Assembly: GCF_003696215.1 (NCBI RefSeq)
Contig: NZ_RFFG01000018.1
Location: 1-64,000, forward strand
Direction: 5' to 3'
Origin: Actinomadura harenae
Lineage (GTDB): Bacteria; Actinomycetota; Actinomycetes; Streptosporangiales; Streptosporangiaceae
DNA length: 64,000 bases
Made by a program: the position numbers and the translations under genes. This document shows positions 1 to 7,902 of this stretch, piece by piece. Below the pieces are notes generated by a model that saw nothing but the letters and a program-made list of their open reading frames with translations, made no database searches and was not told where the DNA came from. Position 1 is the stretch's first letter. Each line of letters starts with the position of its first letter.

Positions 1-494
1 GCACCCGCCCGGTTCCCCGCCCGGCGGAGCGCCCCGCGCGGCGTCCGGCCGAGCGCCCGGCGGCGCGGCCGGAGGAGCGTCCGGCGGCTCCGGACAAGGC
101 CAAGGACAAGGAGATCTCGGTGGGAAAGCCCGCCGCCCCGGCTCCCCGTCCCGCGCCGAAGCCCGAGACCACGTCGGAGGCCAAGCCCGCGGCCAAGCCC
201 GAGCCCGCCGCGTCCGCCGAGCCTGTCGAGGCCAAGCCCGCGCCGAAGGCCGCGCCGAAGCCTGAGCCCAAGGCCGAGGCGAAGCCGGAGCCGAAGGCCG
301 AGGCGCCTGAGGCCGGAGAGCTGCCGGTGCCGGACTATGACTCGGCGACGCTTCCGCAGCTTCGCGCCCGCCTGCGCGGCCTGACGGCCGACCAGGTCAG
401 GCTGCTGCGCGAGTACGAGCGCGCGCACGAGGCGCGTCCGGAGATCGTCCGCATGTACGAGAACCGGATCGCCAAGCTCAACGGCTCGCACTGA
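1..494 (+). CDS. lipid droplet-associated protein, C-terminal part (5' end outside window)
   Basis: The third frame is open from the first bases to the TGA at 492-494, so this is the 3' end of a longer gene. Most of the visible part is an Ala/Pro/Lys/Glu-rich linker with AKPEP-type repeats. The last ~55 residues are a compact conserved block (YDSATLPQLRARLRGLT, then RPEIV, ending NRIAKL). That C-terminal block is typical of actinobacterial lipid droplet-associated proteins such as Rv1109c, which bind triacylglycerol droplets. The link is supported by context, since xseA and xseB lie downstream as they do beside Rv1109c. The N-terminal droplet-binding part is not visible, so the assignment rests on the C-terminal block and synteny. 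Confidence 0.7.
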   Translation, partial: TRPVPRPAERPARRPAERPAARPEERPAAPDKAKDKEISVGKPAAPAPRPAPKPETTSEAKPAAKPEPAASAEPVEAKPAPKAAPKPEPKAEAKPEPKAEAPEAGELPVPDYDSATLPQLRARLRGLTADQVRLLREYERAHEARPEIVRMYENRIAKLNGSH

Positions 495-503
495 CCTGAG
501 GAA

Positions 504-550
504 CGCGCCGAGGCCCGTCCGGAATCTGGTTCCGGACGGGCCTCGGCGCG
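504..550 (+). terminator. Rho-independent-type terminator hairpin
   Basis: A perfect inverted repeat pairs 504-524 with 530-550 (21 bp) around a 5-nt loop, 10 nt after the stop codon of the preceding gene. There is no long U tract, as is usual in GC-rich actinomycetes. Confidence 0.85.
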
Positions 551-638
551 TGTCCGGGACCGGTCTCCCCCTCACGGGGGAGGGTGATCACTCGCGCTGG
601 GGAGGCGGACGGCCCGGTCCGCTGTGATCGTGGGCGGG

Positions 639-1175
639 ATGAGGATCCTTCGCACCGCGTCGTCCTCCGGTCCCGAGGCCGTGCGGGTGAACCGGGTGGC
701 CGCCTACACGGCGTTCGCCTGGGTGATGGTGTTCCTGGCCTGGCATGTCGTCTGGGCGCTCACCGGGCTCGCCTGGCCCGAGGCGTCCGAGCGGCACGGC
801 GCCGCGCGGGTCGTCGCGGAGGCGTTCAGCGTGATCGTGCTGCTCATGGTCGCGGTGGGGGTCGCGCTTCCGCTGGCGCTCGTCCAGGCGTGGGGACGGC
901 GGGTGCCCGCGTGGATGCTGGCCGCCGGGGTCTGGTTCGGGTGCGTTCTGCTCGGCGCGCGCGGGTTCAGCGGCGTCGCCGACGCGATCGCACGCGCCAC
1001 CGGCGTCCTCCCGCATGGGCTGACCGGGATGACGACGGAGCAGGTCTACGGCTCCGCGCATCCGTCGGTCTGGGCGCGGGTCGCCGGTGCGGTCACGGAC
1101 GTGATGTTCGCGGTCGGGGGCGTGGTGTTCGGGGTCGCCGGGGTGGCGTTCCGGCGGGTTCAGCGGACGAGCTGA
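639..1175 (+). CDS. small integral membrane protein, unknown function
   Basis: About 178 residues with four hydrophobic segments: one near the N-terminus (AYTAFAWVMVFLAW), two in the middle (VIVLLMVAVGVALPLAL and WMLAAGVWFGCVLLG) and one at the end (VMFAVGGVVFGVAGVAF). This predicts a four-pass membrane protein. I do not recognise the family. The ATG at 639 was chosen; a GTG at 624 is in frame and no strong ribosome-binding site separates the two. Its 3' end overlaps the convergent regulator gene by 16 nt. Confidence 0.65.
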   Translation: MRILRTASSSGPEAVRVNRVAAYTAFAWVMVFLAWHVVWALTGLAWPEASERHGAARVVAEAFSVIVLLMVAVGVALPLALVQAWGRRVPAWMLAAGVWFGCVLLGARGFSGVADAIARATGVLPHGLTGMTTEQVYGSAHPSVWARVAGAVTDVMFAVGGVVFGVAGVAFRRVQRTS

Positions 1176-2146
1176 TCCCCCAGCGGGCTGCGCATGTAGA
1201 GGACGGAGCGTCCCGCGCGCGTGCGGTTGAGGAGGCCGCAGGCGTGGAGGGCCGTGAGGTGGCGGCTGATCCCGCCCGGCGTGACGCCGAGCCTCCGGGC
1301 CAGGTCCGTCGTGGACGCCGGGGACGCCAGCATGATCAGGAGCCGTGTGCGGGGCGCGCCGAGGAGTTCGGCGAGCGCGGCGGTGCCCTCGGGGGCGGCC
1401 TGGTCCCAGACCGCGCCGCGTCCGCGCGCGGGGTAGGCGATCAGCGGCGGGCCGTCCTTGTCGGTCATGGTGATGGCGCCGCGCAGGAACAGGCACGGGG
1501 CGAGGACGAACCCGCGTCCGGCGACGTCCACGGCGACCTTCCGCACGACGTCGGACGGGATCACCACCCGGACGCTGCCGTCCTCCCAGGTGACGCGGTC
1601 GTCGAGTTCGGCGAACAGGGCCGCCGCGCCGCCGAGCGCGAGCCGCCGGGCACGGTGCGCGAGGTCGGCCTCCAGGACGGCGCGCATCCGCGCCCAGTAG
1701 GGCTCGAGGCAGGCGTCCCAGTACGCCTCGATGGCGGTGCAGATCCGGTCGAGGACGGACGCGGGATCACCGGTCAGGACGCGCGGGATGGGGACCTCCC
1801 GGTAGGCGGCGTCCACGTCGTGCCGGTAGGCGGCGGCGATGTCACGGCGGACCACGTCCGGCGGGGTCGCCCGCAGCAGGGCGAGGTCGGCCGCGAGGTC
1901 GGTGACGATGCCGTCGGGGCGCGGGGTCATGAAGTCGGGCAGCCAGCCGTGCGGGGCGAACACGGCGTTCAGCGCCTCGGTGTCGAGCCGGGCGTAGGCG
2001 GCGGCCGTCTCCCGGACCCAGGACTGGTGCTCGGGCGTCTGCGCGGGGAACACGCGCGGCCGCAGGCTGAACACCAGCTCGAACAGGGGTGACATCCCGA
2101 ACGACATCTCGGCGAGATCCTGGACGCCCAGCCTGAACTCATACAT
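1160..2146 (-). CDS. ArsR-like winged-helix regulator (DUF5937 type), copy 1
   Basis: The 328-residue protein opens with MYEFRLGVQDLAEMSFGMSP, the start typical of DUF5937-type regulators. It has a ~220-residue effector or dimerisation domain of unknown ligand and a C-terminal winged helix (STTDLARRLGVTPGGISRHL, then VLYMRSPLGDQL). It is divergent from an MFS pump with a 57-bp shared control region, the usual layout for a regulator that represses its neighbouring transporter. The ATG at 2146 follows a CTCTGGGG element and aligns with the start of the paralogue at 4469. The regulator and pump pair are duplicated immediately downstream. The ligand cannot be inferred. Confidence 0.85.
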   Translation of the reverse strand: MYEFRLGVQDLAEMSFGMSPLFELVFSLRPRVFPAQTPEHQSWVRETAAAYARLDTEALNAVFAPHGWLPDFMTPRPDGIVTDLAADLALLRATPPDVVRRDIAAAYRHDVDAAYREVPIPRVLTGDPASVLDRICTAIEAYWDACLEPYWARMRAVLEADLAHRARRLALGGAAALFAELDDRVTWEDGSVRVVIPSDVVRKVAVDVAGRGFVLAPCLFLRGAITMTDKDGPPLIAYPARGRGAVWDQAAPEGTAALAELLGAPRTRLLIMLASPASTTDLARRLGVTPGGISRHLTALHACGLLNRTRAGRSVLYMRSPLGDQLVR

Positions 2147-2203
2147 TGCCCCAGAGGGTAAATCCTTTCCCTTGCCCCGTGCACGCGGGCTGGGATGGCC
2201 CGC

Positions 2204-3466
2204 ATGACGCTCTCCCTCCCCCGGAGCCTGGCGGACGCCGCCGGGCACCCGGTGATCCGCTCCCTGTCGGCCATGACGCTGGTCAACACGGCCGGCAACG
2301 GCCTGCTCATGACGACCGGCGCCCTGCTGTTCACCCGGGTCGTCGGCATGACGGCGTCCCAGGTCGGCCTGGCGCTCACGCTGGGCGGGGTGTGCGGCAT
2401 CGCGTCGAGCATCCCGCTGGGCCGGGTCGCCGACCGGTTCGGGGCGCGTCCGACCGTGGTGGCGCTCCTGGTCGTCCAGGCGGTGCTGGTCCTCGGTTAC
2501 ACGCAGGTCCATTCGTTCTGGACGGCCCTGCCGCTGATCTGCGCCGTCACGTTCGTGGACCGGGGGGAGAGCGCGGTGCGGGCCGCGCTGATCGCCCAGG
2601 CCCTGCCGCCGGACCGGCGGGTGCCGGGGCGGGCGTTCCTGCGGGCGGTGACGAACGTCGGCATCTCGCTGGGCGCGGTGCTGGCCTCCCTCGCGCTCGT
2701 CGCCGACACGCCCGCCGCCTACCGGACGATCGTGGTGGCCGACGCGGCGACCTTCCTGCTCGCGGCGCTCCTGGTGTTCAGGGTGCCCGCGCTGGAGAAC
2801 GCGGGCGGTGAGCGGACGCCGGGCCGGGGCTTCGGCGCGCTGACCGACGTCCCCTACGTGGTGATCACCGTGCTGGCGGGGGCGCTGGTCATGTTGCAGG
2901 GCGTCCTGGAGATCGGCGTCCCGCTGTGGGTGACGGGCCAGACGCACGCGCCCCGGACGCTGATCGCGGCCGCGATGCTGCTGAACACGGTCATGGTCGT
3001 CCTGTTGCAGGTCAGGCTGAGCAAGGGCGCCGAGAGTCCGGCGCGGGCGGCCCGGCTCGCGATGCGCGCCGGGGTGCTGATCGCGGTCGGCTGCGTGCTG
3101 CTCGGCTTCTCCAAGGGCCCGGACGCGTGGACCGCGACGGTCCTGATCCTGGTGGCGGTGGCGGTGATGACGGTCGGCGAGATCCTGGGGTCGGCCGGAA
3201 GCTGGGCGCTCGGCTTCGACCTGGCGGACGAGCGGTCGCAGGGCGTCTACCAGGGCGTCTTCAACACCGGCTTCGCCGCCGGCCTGGTGCTGGGCCCGCT
3301 CGCCGTGACGCAGACGGCCCTGCGGTCCGGCATGACGGGCTGGCTGGTCCTCGCCGGGATCTTCCTGGTGACGGCCGTCGCGTTCGTCCCGGCGACCCGG
3401 TGGGCCGTCGCGACGCGTCCGGTGGCCGAGCCCGCGGCGGCGGAGGAGCCCGTGACGGCGGCCTGA
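2204..3466 (+). CDS. MFS transporter, copy 1
   Basis: A 420-residue protein with about twelve hydrophobic segments. The MFS loop motif GRVADRFGARPT falls between helices 2 and 3. It is probably a cytoplasmic-membrane exporter or drug/proton antiporter, with substrate unknown. The start at 2204 follows GGGATGG and matches the layout in the paralogue (start 4526); an ATG at 2195 is in frame. It is divergent from a DUF5937-type regulator and closely similar to the MFS protein at 4526-5773, so the two arose by tandem duplication. Confidence 0.88.
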   Translation: MTLSLPRSLADAAGHPVIRSLSAMTLVNTAGNGLLMTTGALLFTRVVGMTASQVGLALTLGGVCGIASSIPLGRVADRFGARPTVVALLVVQAVLVLGYTQVHSFWTALPLICAVTFVDRGESAVRAALIAQALPPDRRVPGRAFLRAVTNVGISLGAVLASLALVADTPAAYRTIVVADAATFLLAALLVFRVPALENAGGERTPGRGFGALTDVPYVVITVLAGALVMLQGVLEIGVPLWVTGQTHAPRTLIAAAMLLNTVMVVLLQVRLSKGAESPARAARLAMRAGVLIAVGCVLLGFSKGPDAWTATVLILVAVAVMTVGEILGSAGSWALGFDLADERSQGVYQGVFNTGFAAGLVLGPLAVTQTALRSGMTGWLVLAGIFLVTAVAFVPATRWAVATRPVAEPAAAEEPVTAA

Positions 3467-3506
3467 CGGGCCCGGCGGGGGCTCGGGCGAAGGCTCGGGC
3501 GTGGGC

Positions 3507-4469
3507 TCAGCGGACGAGCTGGTCGCCGAGAGGGCTGCGCATGTAGAGGACGGAGCGTCCCGCGCGCGTGCGGTTCAGGAGGCCGCTCGCGTGCAGGGCG
3601 GTCAGGTGCTGGCTGATCGCCCCGGGCGTGACGCCGAGACGCTGGGCAAGGTCGGTCGTGGACGCGGGCGCGGCCAGCATGACCAGCAGTTTCGCGCGGC
3701 GGGCGCCGACGAGCGCGACGAGCGCGGCGGGACCCTCGGGCGCGGGATGGTCCCAGATCGCGCCGCGTCCGCGCGCGGGGTAGGAGATCAGCGGCGGCCC
3801 CTGGTCGTCGATCATCGTGATCGCGCCGCGCAGGAACAGGCAGGGGACGAGGACGAGCCCGCGTCCGGCGACGTCCACGGCGCGTTCGGGCGCGAGCCCG
3901 GACGGGATGACGAGCCGGACGAGTCCCGGGTCCCAGCTGACGCGGTCGTCCAGCTCGGCGAACAGCGCGGCGGCGCCGCCGAAGGCCAGCCGCCGCGCGC
4001 GGTGGACGAGGTCGGCCTCCAGGACGGCGCGCATCCGCGTCCAGTAGGGCTCGACGCAGGCGTCCCAGTACGCCTCGAACGCGGCGTGGATCCGGTCGAG
4101 GAGGACGGCGGGATCGCCGGTCAGGACCGATGGGACGGGCACGTGCCGGTACGCCACGACGATGTCGTTCCGGACGAGCTCCGGCGGCGTCGCGCGCAGC
4201 ACGGCCAGGTCGTCCGCGATCTCGGTGACGATGCCGTCGGGGCGGGGCGTGAGGAAGTCCGGGATCCAGCCGTGCGGGGCGATCAGGACGTCCAGCAGTC
4301 CGGTGTCGAGCCGGGCGTAGGCGGCGGCCGTCTCCCGCACCCACGACAGGTGCTCGGGGTTCCGCGCGGGCTGGAGGCGCGAACGCAGGCTGAACACGAG
4401 CTCGAACAGCGGCGACATCCCGAACGACGTCTCCGCGAGGTCCTGGACGCCCAGCCTGAACTCATACAT
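3507..4469 (-). CDS. ArsR-like winged-helix regulator (DUF5937 type), copy 2
   Basis: A 320-residue paralogue of the regulator at 1160-2146. It shares the MYEFRLGVQDLAE start, the central domain and a near-identical C-terminal winged helix (LAQRLGVTPGAISQHLTALH, SVLYMRSPLGDQLVR). Substitutions cluster in the central domain, which hints that the two copies sense different ligands. It is divergent from its own MFS pump at 4526. An ATG at 4490 is in frame, but the 4469 start is conserved between paralogues and places the palindrome at 4472-4482 just upstream, where it could serve autoregulation. Confidence 0.85.
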   Translation of the reverse strand: MYEFRLGVQDLAETSFGMSPLFELVFSLRSRLQPARNPEHLSWVRETAAAYARLDTGLLDVLIAPHGWIPDFLTPRPDGIVTEIADDLAVLRATPPELVRNDIVVAYRHVPVPSVLTGDPAVLLDRIHAAFEAYWDACVEPYWTRMRAVLEADLVHRARRLAFGGAAALFAELDDRVSWDPGLVRLVIPSGLAPERAVDVAGRGLVLVPCLFLRGAITMIDDQGPPLISYPARGRGAIWDHPAPEGPAALVALVGARRAKLLVMLAAPASTTDLAQRLGVTPGAISQHLTALHASGLLNRTRAGRSVLYMRSPLGDQLVR

Positions 4470-4471
4470 TG

Positions 4472-4482
4472 AGGAATATCCT
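4472..4482. promoter_or_regulatory. putative operator in divergent regulator/MFS promoter, copy 2
   Basis: An 11-bp palindrome AGGAATATCCT (arms AGGA and TCCT around ATA) lies in the 56-bp gap between the divergent starts. The copy 1 gap has only a looser GGGTAAATCC element at the equivalent place. Its role as the regulator's operator is inferred from position. Confidence 0.4.
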
Positions 4483-4525
4483 AAATTCATTTCGCGCCGC
4501 TGGGCCGCGCCACTGGGATGGGCGC

Positions 4526-5773
4526 ATGACGACGACCTCCCCCCGGGCTCCGGGCATGGCGACCCTGGCGCGGCATCCGGTGATCCGGGTGCTGTCCGCG
4601 GCGATGCTGGTCAACACGCTCGGCAACGGCCTGTTCATGACCACCAGCGCCCTGCTGTTCACGCGCGCGGTCGGCATGACGCCGTCCCAGGTCGGCTTCG
4701 CGCTGGCCCTGGGCGGGGTGTTCGGCATCGCGTCCGGGGTGCCGATGGGACGCGTCGCCGACCGGTTCGGGGCGCGTCCGACGGTGGTGGCGCTGCTCGG
4801 CGCGGAGGGGGTGCTGATCCTCGGCTACACGCAGGTGCACTCGTTCTGGACGGCGGTGCCGCTGATCTGCGGCGTCACGTTCCTGGACCGGGGCGCGTCC
4901 GCCGTCCGCAACGCGCTGGTCGCGCACGCGCTGCCCGCCGAGCTGCGGATGCCCGGCCGGGCGTTCCTGCGGATGATGACGAACGCGGGCGTCGGTGTCG
5001 GTGCGGCGCTGGCGTCCCTCGCGCTGGTCGTGGACACCCCGTCCGCCTACCGGACGATCGTGGTCCTGGACGCCGTGACGTTCGTGCTGGCGGCGGTCCT
5101 GCTGACGCGGGTCCCGGCGGGGCGCCCGGCGGGGGACGCGGCGTCCGGCGGCGGCGGTTTCGGGGCGCTGACCGACGTCCCGTACCTGGTCATCACGGTT
5201 CTGGCCGGGGTGCTGGTGTTGCAGCAGGGGATCCTCGAGGTCGGCGTGCCGCTGTGGGTGACGCGCGAGACGCACGCGCCGCGGCTGCTCGTCTCGGCCT
5301 GCCTGGTGCTGAACACGGCGCTGGTCATCGCGCTCCAGGTGCGGATGAGCCGCGGCGCGGAGGACCCGCGTGTCGCGGCCCGCGCCTGCCTGCGCGCGGG
5401 GACGCTGATGGCGGTCGGCTGCCTGCTGTTCGGCCTGGCCAAGGGCCCGGACCCGTGGACGGCGTCCGCGCTGATCCTGGGCGCGCTGGCGCTCCAGACG
5501 GTCGGCGAGGTGCTGTGCGCGGCGGGCACGTGGGCGCTCAGCTACGAGCTGGCGGACGAGCGCGCGCACGGCGTCTACCAGGGCGTCTTCAACAGCGGCT
5601 TCGCGGCGGGGGTGCTGCTCGGCCCGCTGGTCGTCACGCAGACCGCGCTGCGGCACGGCATGGCCGGATGGCTGGTGTTCGGCGCGCTCTTCCTGGTGAC
5701 GGCCGTCGCGTTCGTCCCGGCGACGCGCGGGGCGGCGGCGAACCGTCCGGCGTGGGAGAAGGCCCCCGCCTGA
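4526..5773 (+). CDS. MFS transporter, copy 2
   Basis: A 415-residue twelve-helix MFS protein, strongly similar along its length to the copy at 2204-3466 (shared ATRHPVIR-type start, LLFTR.VGMT, GRVADRFGARPTVVALL, GVYQGVFN.GFAAG). The start at 4526 follows CACTGGGATGGGCGC; the open frame extends back to 4469 but that would overlap the divergent regulator start. The gene ends at a strong terminator (5780-5820). Substrate unknown; an efflux role is inferred from the adjacent regulator. Confidence 0.88.
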   Translation: MTTTSPRAPGMATLARHPVIRVLSAAMLVNTLGNGLFMTTSALLFTRAVGMTPSQVGFALALGGVFGIASGVPMGRVADRFGARPTVVALLGAEGVLILGYTQVHSFWTAVPLICGVTFLDRGASAVRNALVAHALPAELRMPGRAFLRMMTNAGVGVGAALASLALVVDTPSAYRTIVVLDAVTFVLAAVLLTRVPAGRPAGDAASGGGGFGALTDVPYLVITVLAGVLVLQQGILEVGVPLWVTRETHAPRLLVSACLVLNTALVIALQVRMSRGAEDPRVAARACLRAGTLMAVGCLLFGLAKGPDPWTASALILGALALQTVGEVLCAAGTWALSYELADERAHGVYQGVFNSGFAAGVLLGPLVVTQTALRHGMAGWLVFGALFLVTAVAFVPATRGAAANRPAWEKAPA

Positions 5774-5779
5774 GCGGGA

Positions 5780-5820
5780 ACCGGAGGCGGCCCCGGACCG
5801 GGTCCGGGGCCGCCTCCGGT
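5780..5820 (+). terminator. terminator of MFS copy 2
   Basis: A 41-nt nearly perfect palindrome (arms 5780-5799 and 5801-5820) begins 6 nt after the stop codon. It could act in both directions. Confidence 0.8.
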
Positions 5821-5870
5821 GTGGCAGGGGCCGGAGGGGGGCCGGTCCCTGCCGGCCGGTCAGGCTTGGG

Positions 5871-6023
5871 TGTTCGCTCGGGCCGGGTGTTCGCTCGGGC
5901 CGGGTGTTCGCTCGGGCCGGGTGTCCGTTCAGGCCCGGTGGCCGCTCAGGCCCGGTGGCCGCTCAGGCCCGGTGGCCGCTCAGGCCCGGTGGCCGCTCAG
6001 GCCCGGTGGCCGCTCAGGCGGGG
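5871..6023. repeat. 17-bp tandem repeat, nine units in two variants
   Basis: Nine consecutive 17-bp units occupy exactly 153 bp. The first three read TGTTCGCTCGGGCCGGG, the fourth is a hybrid (TGTCCGTTCAGGCCCGG), and units 5-8 read TGGCCGCTCAGGCCCGG. The ninth (6007-6023) ends in GCGGGG and contains the TGA stop of the minus-strand MFS gene at 6014-6016. There are no spacers, so it is not a CRISPR array. It looks like slippage expansion of the gene's 3' end into the intergenic space. Confidence 0.9.
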
Positions 6024-7237
6024 AGCGGGGCGTCCTGGAAGGCGTGGTCGGTGTCGACGCGCTCCAGCGACTCCAGGTGCCGCCGCCGGACGACCAGGAC
6101 GACGATCGCGATCGCGCAGCACAGGGCTCCGATGTAGTAGGGCGTCGAGTCGCTGAACCGCTCGGCGAGCTTGCTTCCGAAGTAGGGCGCGAGGGCGCCG
6201 CCGAGCCACCGGACGAAGTTGTAGCCCGCGGACGCGACCGGACGGGGGTTGTCGGAGACCTCCATGGCCGCCTCGGTGAACGCGGTGTTGTTCAGCCCGA
6301 TCGGGACGCCGGACAGGATCGTGCAGATGATGATCCCGTCGTGCCCGAGCGTGGCGAGGCCGAGCTGGAAGACGATGAGCAGGGCCAGCGCCAGGTGCAT
6401 GACGCGGACGGTCCCGATCCGGCGTTGCAGGGCGGGCGCGGCGAACACCGAGGACAGCGCGACCATCACGCCCCACCCGAAGAACACCAGGCCGATGCCG
6501 TGCGCGTCCATGTGCAGGACGAACGGCGTCCACGCCAGGACGGTGAAGAACGCGTAGTTGTAGAACAGCGCGGTGAAGGCCGTGGTCGACAGGCCGCCGT
6601 GGCCGAGCGCGCGGATCGGCGCGGACAGCGGGGTGGGGACGGCGGGCTTCGGCGTCGGCTTCAGCAGGGTCGCGATCAGCAGGAACCCGACCGCCATCAG
6701 GACGGCCGTCCCGAAGAACGGGAACCGCCAGTTCATGTCGCCGAGCAGCGCGCCGACGAGCGGGCCGAGCGAGATGCCGATGCCGAGCGCGGCCTCGTAG
6801 AGGATGATCGCCGACTCGGCCCCGCCGGACGCGGCGCCGACGATGACGGCGAGGGCGGTCGCGACGAACAGCGCGTTGCCGAGGCCCCAGCCCGCGCGGA
6901 ACCCGACGAGCTGCCCGACGGTGTCGGACGTCCCGGCGAGCGCGGCGAACAGGACGACCAGGACGAGCCCGATCATCAGCGTCCGCTTGCCGCCGATCCG
7001 GCTGGACACCCAGCCGGTGACGAGCATCGCGACGGCGGTGATGAGGAAGTAGCTGGTGAACAGCAGCGACACCTGGCTGGGCGTCGCGCGCAGGTTCGTG
7101 GCGATGGCGGGGAGGATCGGGTCGACGAGGCCGATGCCCATGAAGGCGACCACGGCGGCGAAGGCCGTGGCCCACACCGACATGGGCTGCCGGAGGAGGC
7201 CGGGCCGGGCCGCGGCCTCCGCTGGCTCTGCGTGCAT
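6014..7237 (-). CDS. MFS efflux transporter
   Basis: A 407-residue protein with about twelve transmembrane segments and the MFS motif around WVSSRIGGKRTLMIG between helices 2 and 3. The N-terminal helix (AAVVAFMGIGLVDPILP) resembles Bmr/Bcr-type proton-driven multidrug exporters. The start at 7237 follows CGAAAGGTAGGTTCC. It lies 48 nt downstream of a MarR regulator on the same strand, so the two probably form an operon whose product the regulator controls. The stop codon lies inside the last unit of a 17-bp tandem array. Confidence 0.87.
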   Translation of the reverse strand: MHAEPAEAAARPGLLRQPMSVWATAFAAVVAFMGIGLVDPILPAIATNLRATPSQVSLLFTSYFLITAVAMLVTGWVSSRIGGKRTLMIGLVLVVLFAALAGTSDTVGQLVGFRAGWGLGNALFVATALAVIVGAASGGAESAIILYEAALGIGISLGPLVGALLGDMNWRFPFFGTAVLMAVGFLLIATLLKPTPKPAVPTPLSAPIRALGHGGLSTTAFTALFYNYAFFTVLAWTPFVLHMDAHGIGLVFFGWGVMVALSSVFAAPALQRRIGTVRVMHLALALLIVFQLGLATLGHDGIIICTILSGVPIGLNNTAFTEAAMEVSDNPRPVASAGYNFVRWLGGALAPYFGSKLAERFSDSTPYYIGALCCAIAIVVLVVRRRHLESLERVDTDHAFQDAPLPA

Positions 7238-7285
7238 GGAACCTACCTTTCGGGGGACGGCCCCTCCCCGCCCTCGCGCGCCGGG

Positions 7286-7726
7286 TCAGGCGGCGGGCGG
7301 CCGGTCGGGGTCGGCGAACAGCCGGCCGAGCAGGGGCAGGGCGGCGCTCAGGGTGCTCCGCTCCTGCTCGGACAGCTCGGCGAACCGCTGGACGAGGAGC
7401 CCGATGCGGCGCTCGCGGGCGCGGTGCAGCTGGACGCTGCCGTCCCGGGTGATCTGGGCGGTGACCACGCGCGCGTCGGAGGTGTCCCGGCCGCGGGCGA
7501 CCAGGCCGTCCCGTTCGAGCCGGTTGACCAGCGCGGTCATGGTCGGCAGCTTCACGCCGTGCTCGTCGGCGAGCTCGGTCATGCGGCGCGGCCCGCCCTC
7601 GAGCGAGCCGAGCACCGACGCCTGCTGGCTGGTGACGGCCTGGTCGGCGCTGACACGGCGCATCATCAGCACCATCTCGCGGAGCCGGGTGTTCAGCTCC
7701 TCGGCGAGCTCGCGGTCGGAACGCAT
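7286..7726 (-). CDS. MarR-family transcriptional regulator
   Basis: A 146-residue MarR protein. The winged helix runs from about residue 30 to 100 (SADQAVTSQQASVLGSLE, MTELADEHGVKLPTMTALVN, then the RDTSDARVV wing with the usual acidic/basic pattern). MarR dimers usually repress an adjacent efflux gene until a phenolic or other small ligand binds. It precedes the MFS exporter at 6014. Two TTAG-N5-CTAA palindromes lie 17 nt upstream of its ATG, fitting autoregulation of the pair. Confidence 0.9.
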   Translation of the reverse strand: MRSDRELAEELNTRLREMVLMMRRVSADQAVTSQQASVLGSLEGGPRRMTELADEHGVKLPTMTALVNRLERDGLVARGRDTSDARVVTAQITRDGSVQLHRARERRIGLLVQRFAELSEQERSTLSAALPLLGRLFADPDRPPAA

Positions 7727-7742
7727 CGGTCTCTCCTCAATT

Positions 7743-7771
7743 ACTTAGCCATACTAAGTTAGTTTGCCTAA
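7743..7771. promoter_or_regulatory. double MarR operator
   Basis: Two abutting inverted repeats share the TTAG-N5-CTAA core: ACTTAG/CTAAGT at 7743-7759 and TTAG/CTAA at 7759-7771. They sit just upstream of the MarR start in an AT-rich patch. The core fits MarR-family sites. Binding by this particular protein is inferred from position. Confidence 0.65.
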
Positions 7772-7840
7772 TAATTCAAATGTGGCGGTGACCTGCATCG
7801 TGCCCGGTCCGGCGCCGCCCTGGCCCCGACATGACGATCG

Positions 7841-7902
7841 CTTAGGCTCCGGTCATGTCGACGGCTTAGGCCGTGGTCGTGCCGACGGCCTAGGCTGCCC
7901 CC
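7841..7902 (+). promoter_or_regulatory. triplicated leaderless promoter of xseA
   Basis: A 24-bp unit is repeated in tandem (7841-7864, 7865-7888, and a third running into the gene). Each unit has a TAGGCT or TAGGCC -10-like hexamer (7843, 7867, 7891) followed exactly 6 nt later by ATG or GTG. The first two start codons open four-codon frames (Met-Ser-Thr-Ala and Met-Pro-Thr-Ala). Each closes with a TAG that belongs to the next -10 element. The third start is xseA itself, which would be leaderless. Confidence 0.6.

Noticed and set aside
584..2092. 502-residue plus-strand ORF across the membrane protein and regulator
   Set aside because: Arg/Gly-rich antisense or frame-shifted shadow; the membrane protein and the minus-strand DUF5937-type regulator explain the region.
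5871..6023. Possible CRISPR array
   Set aside because: Units are contiguous 17-bp repeats with no spacers, no leader and no cas genes.
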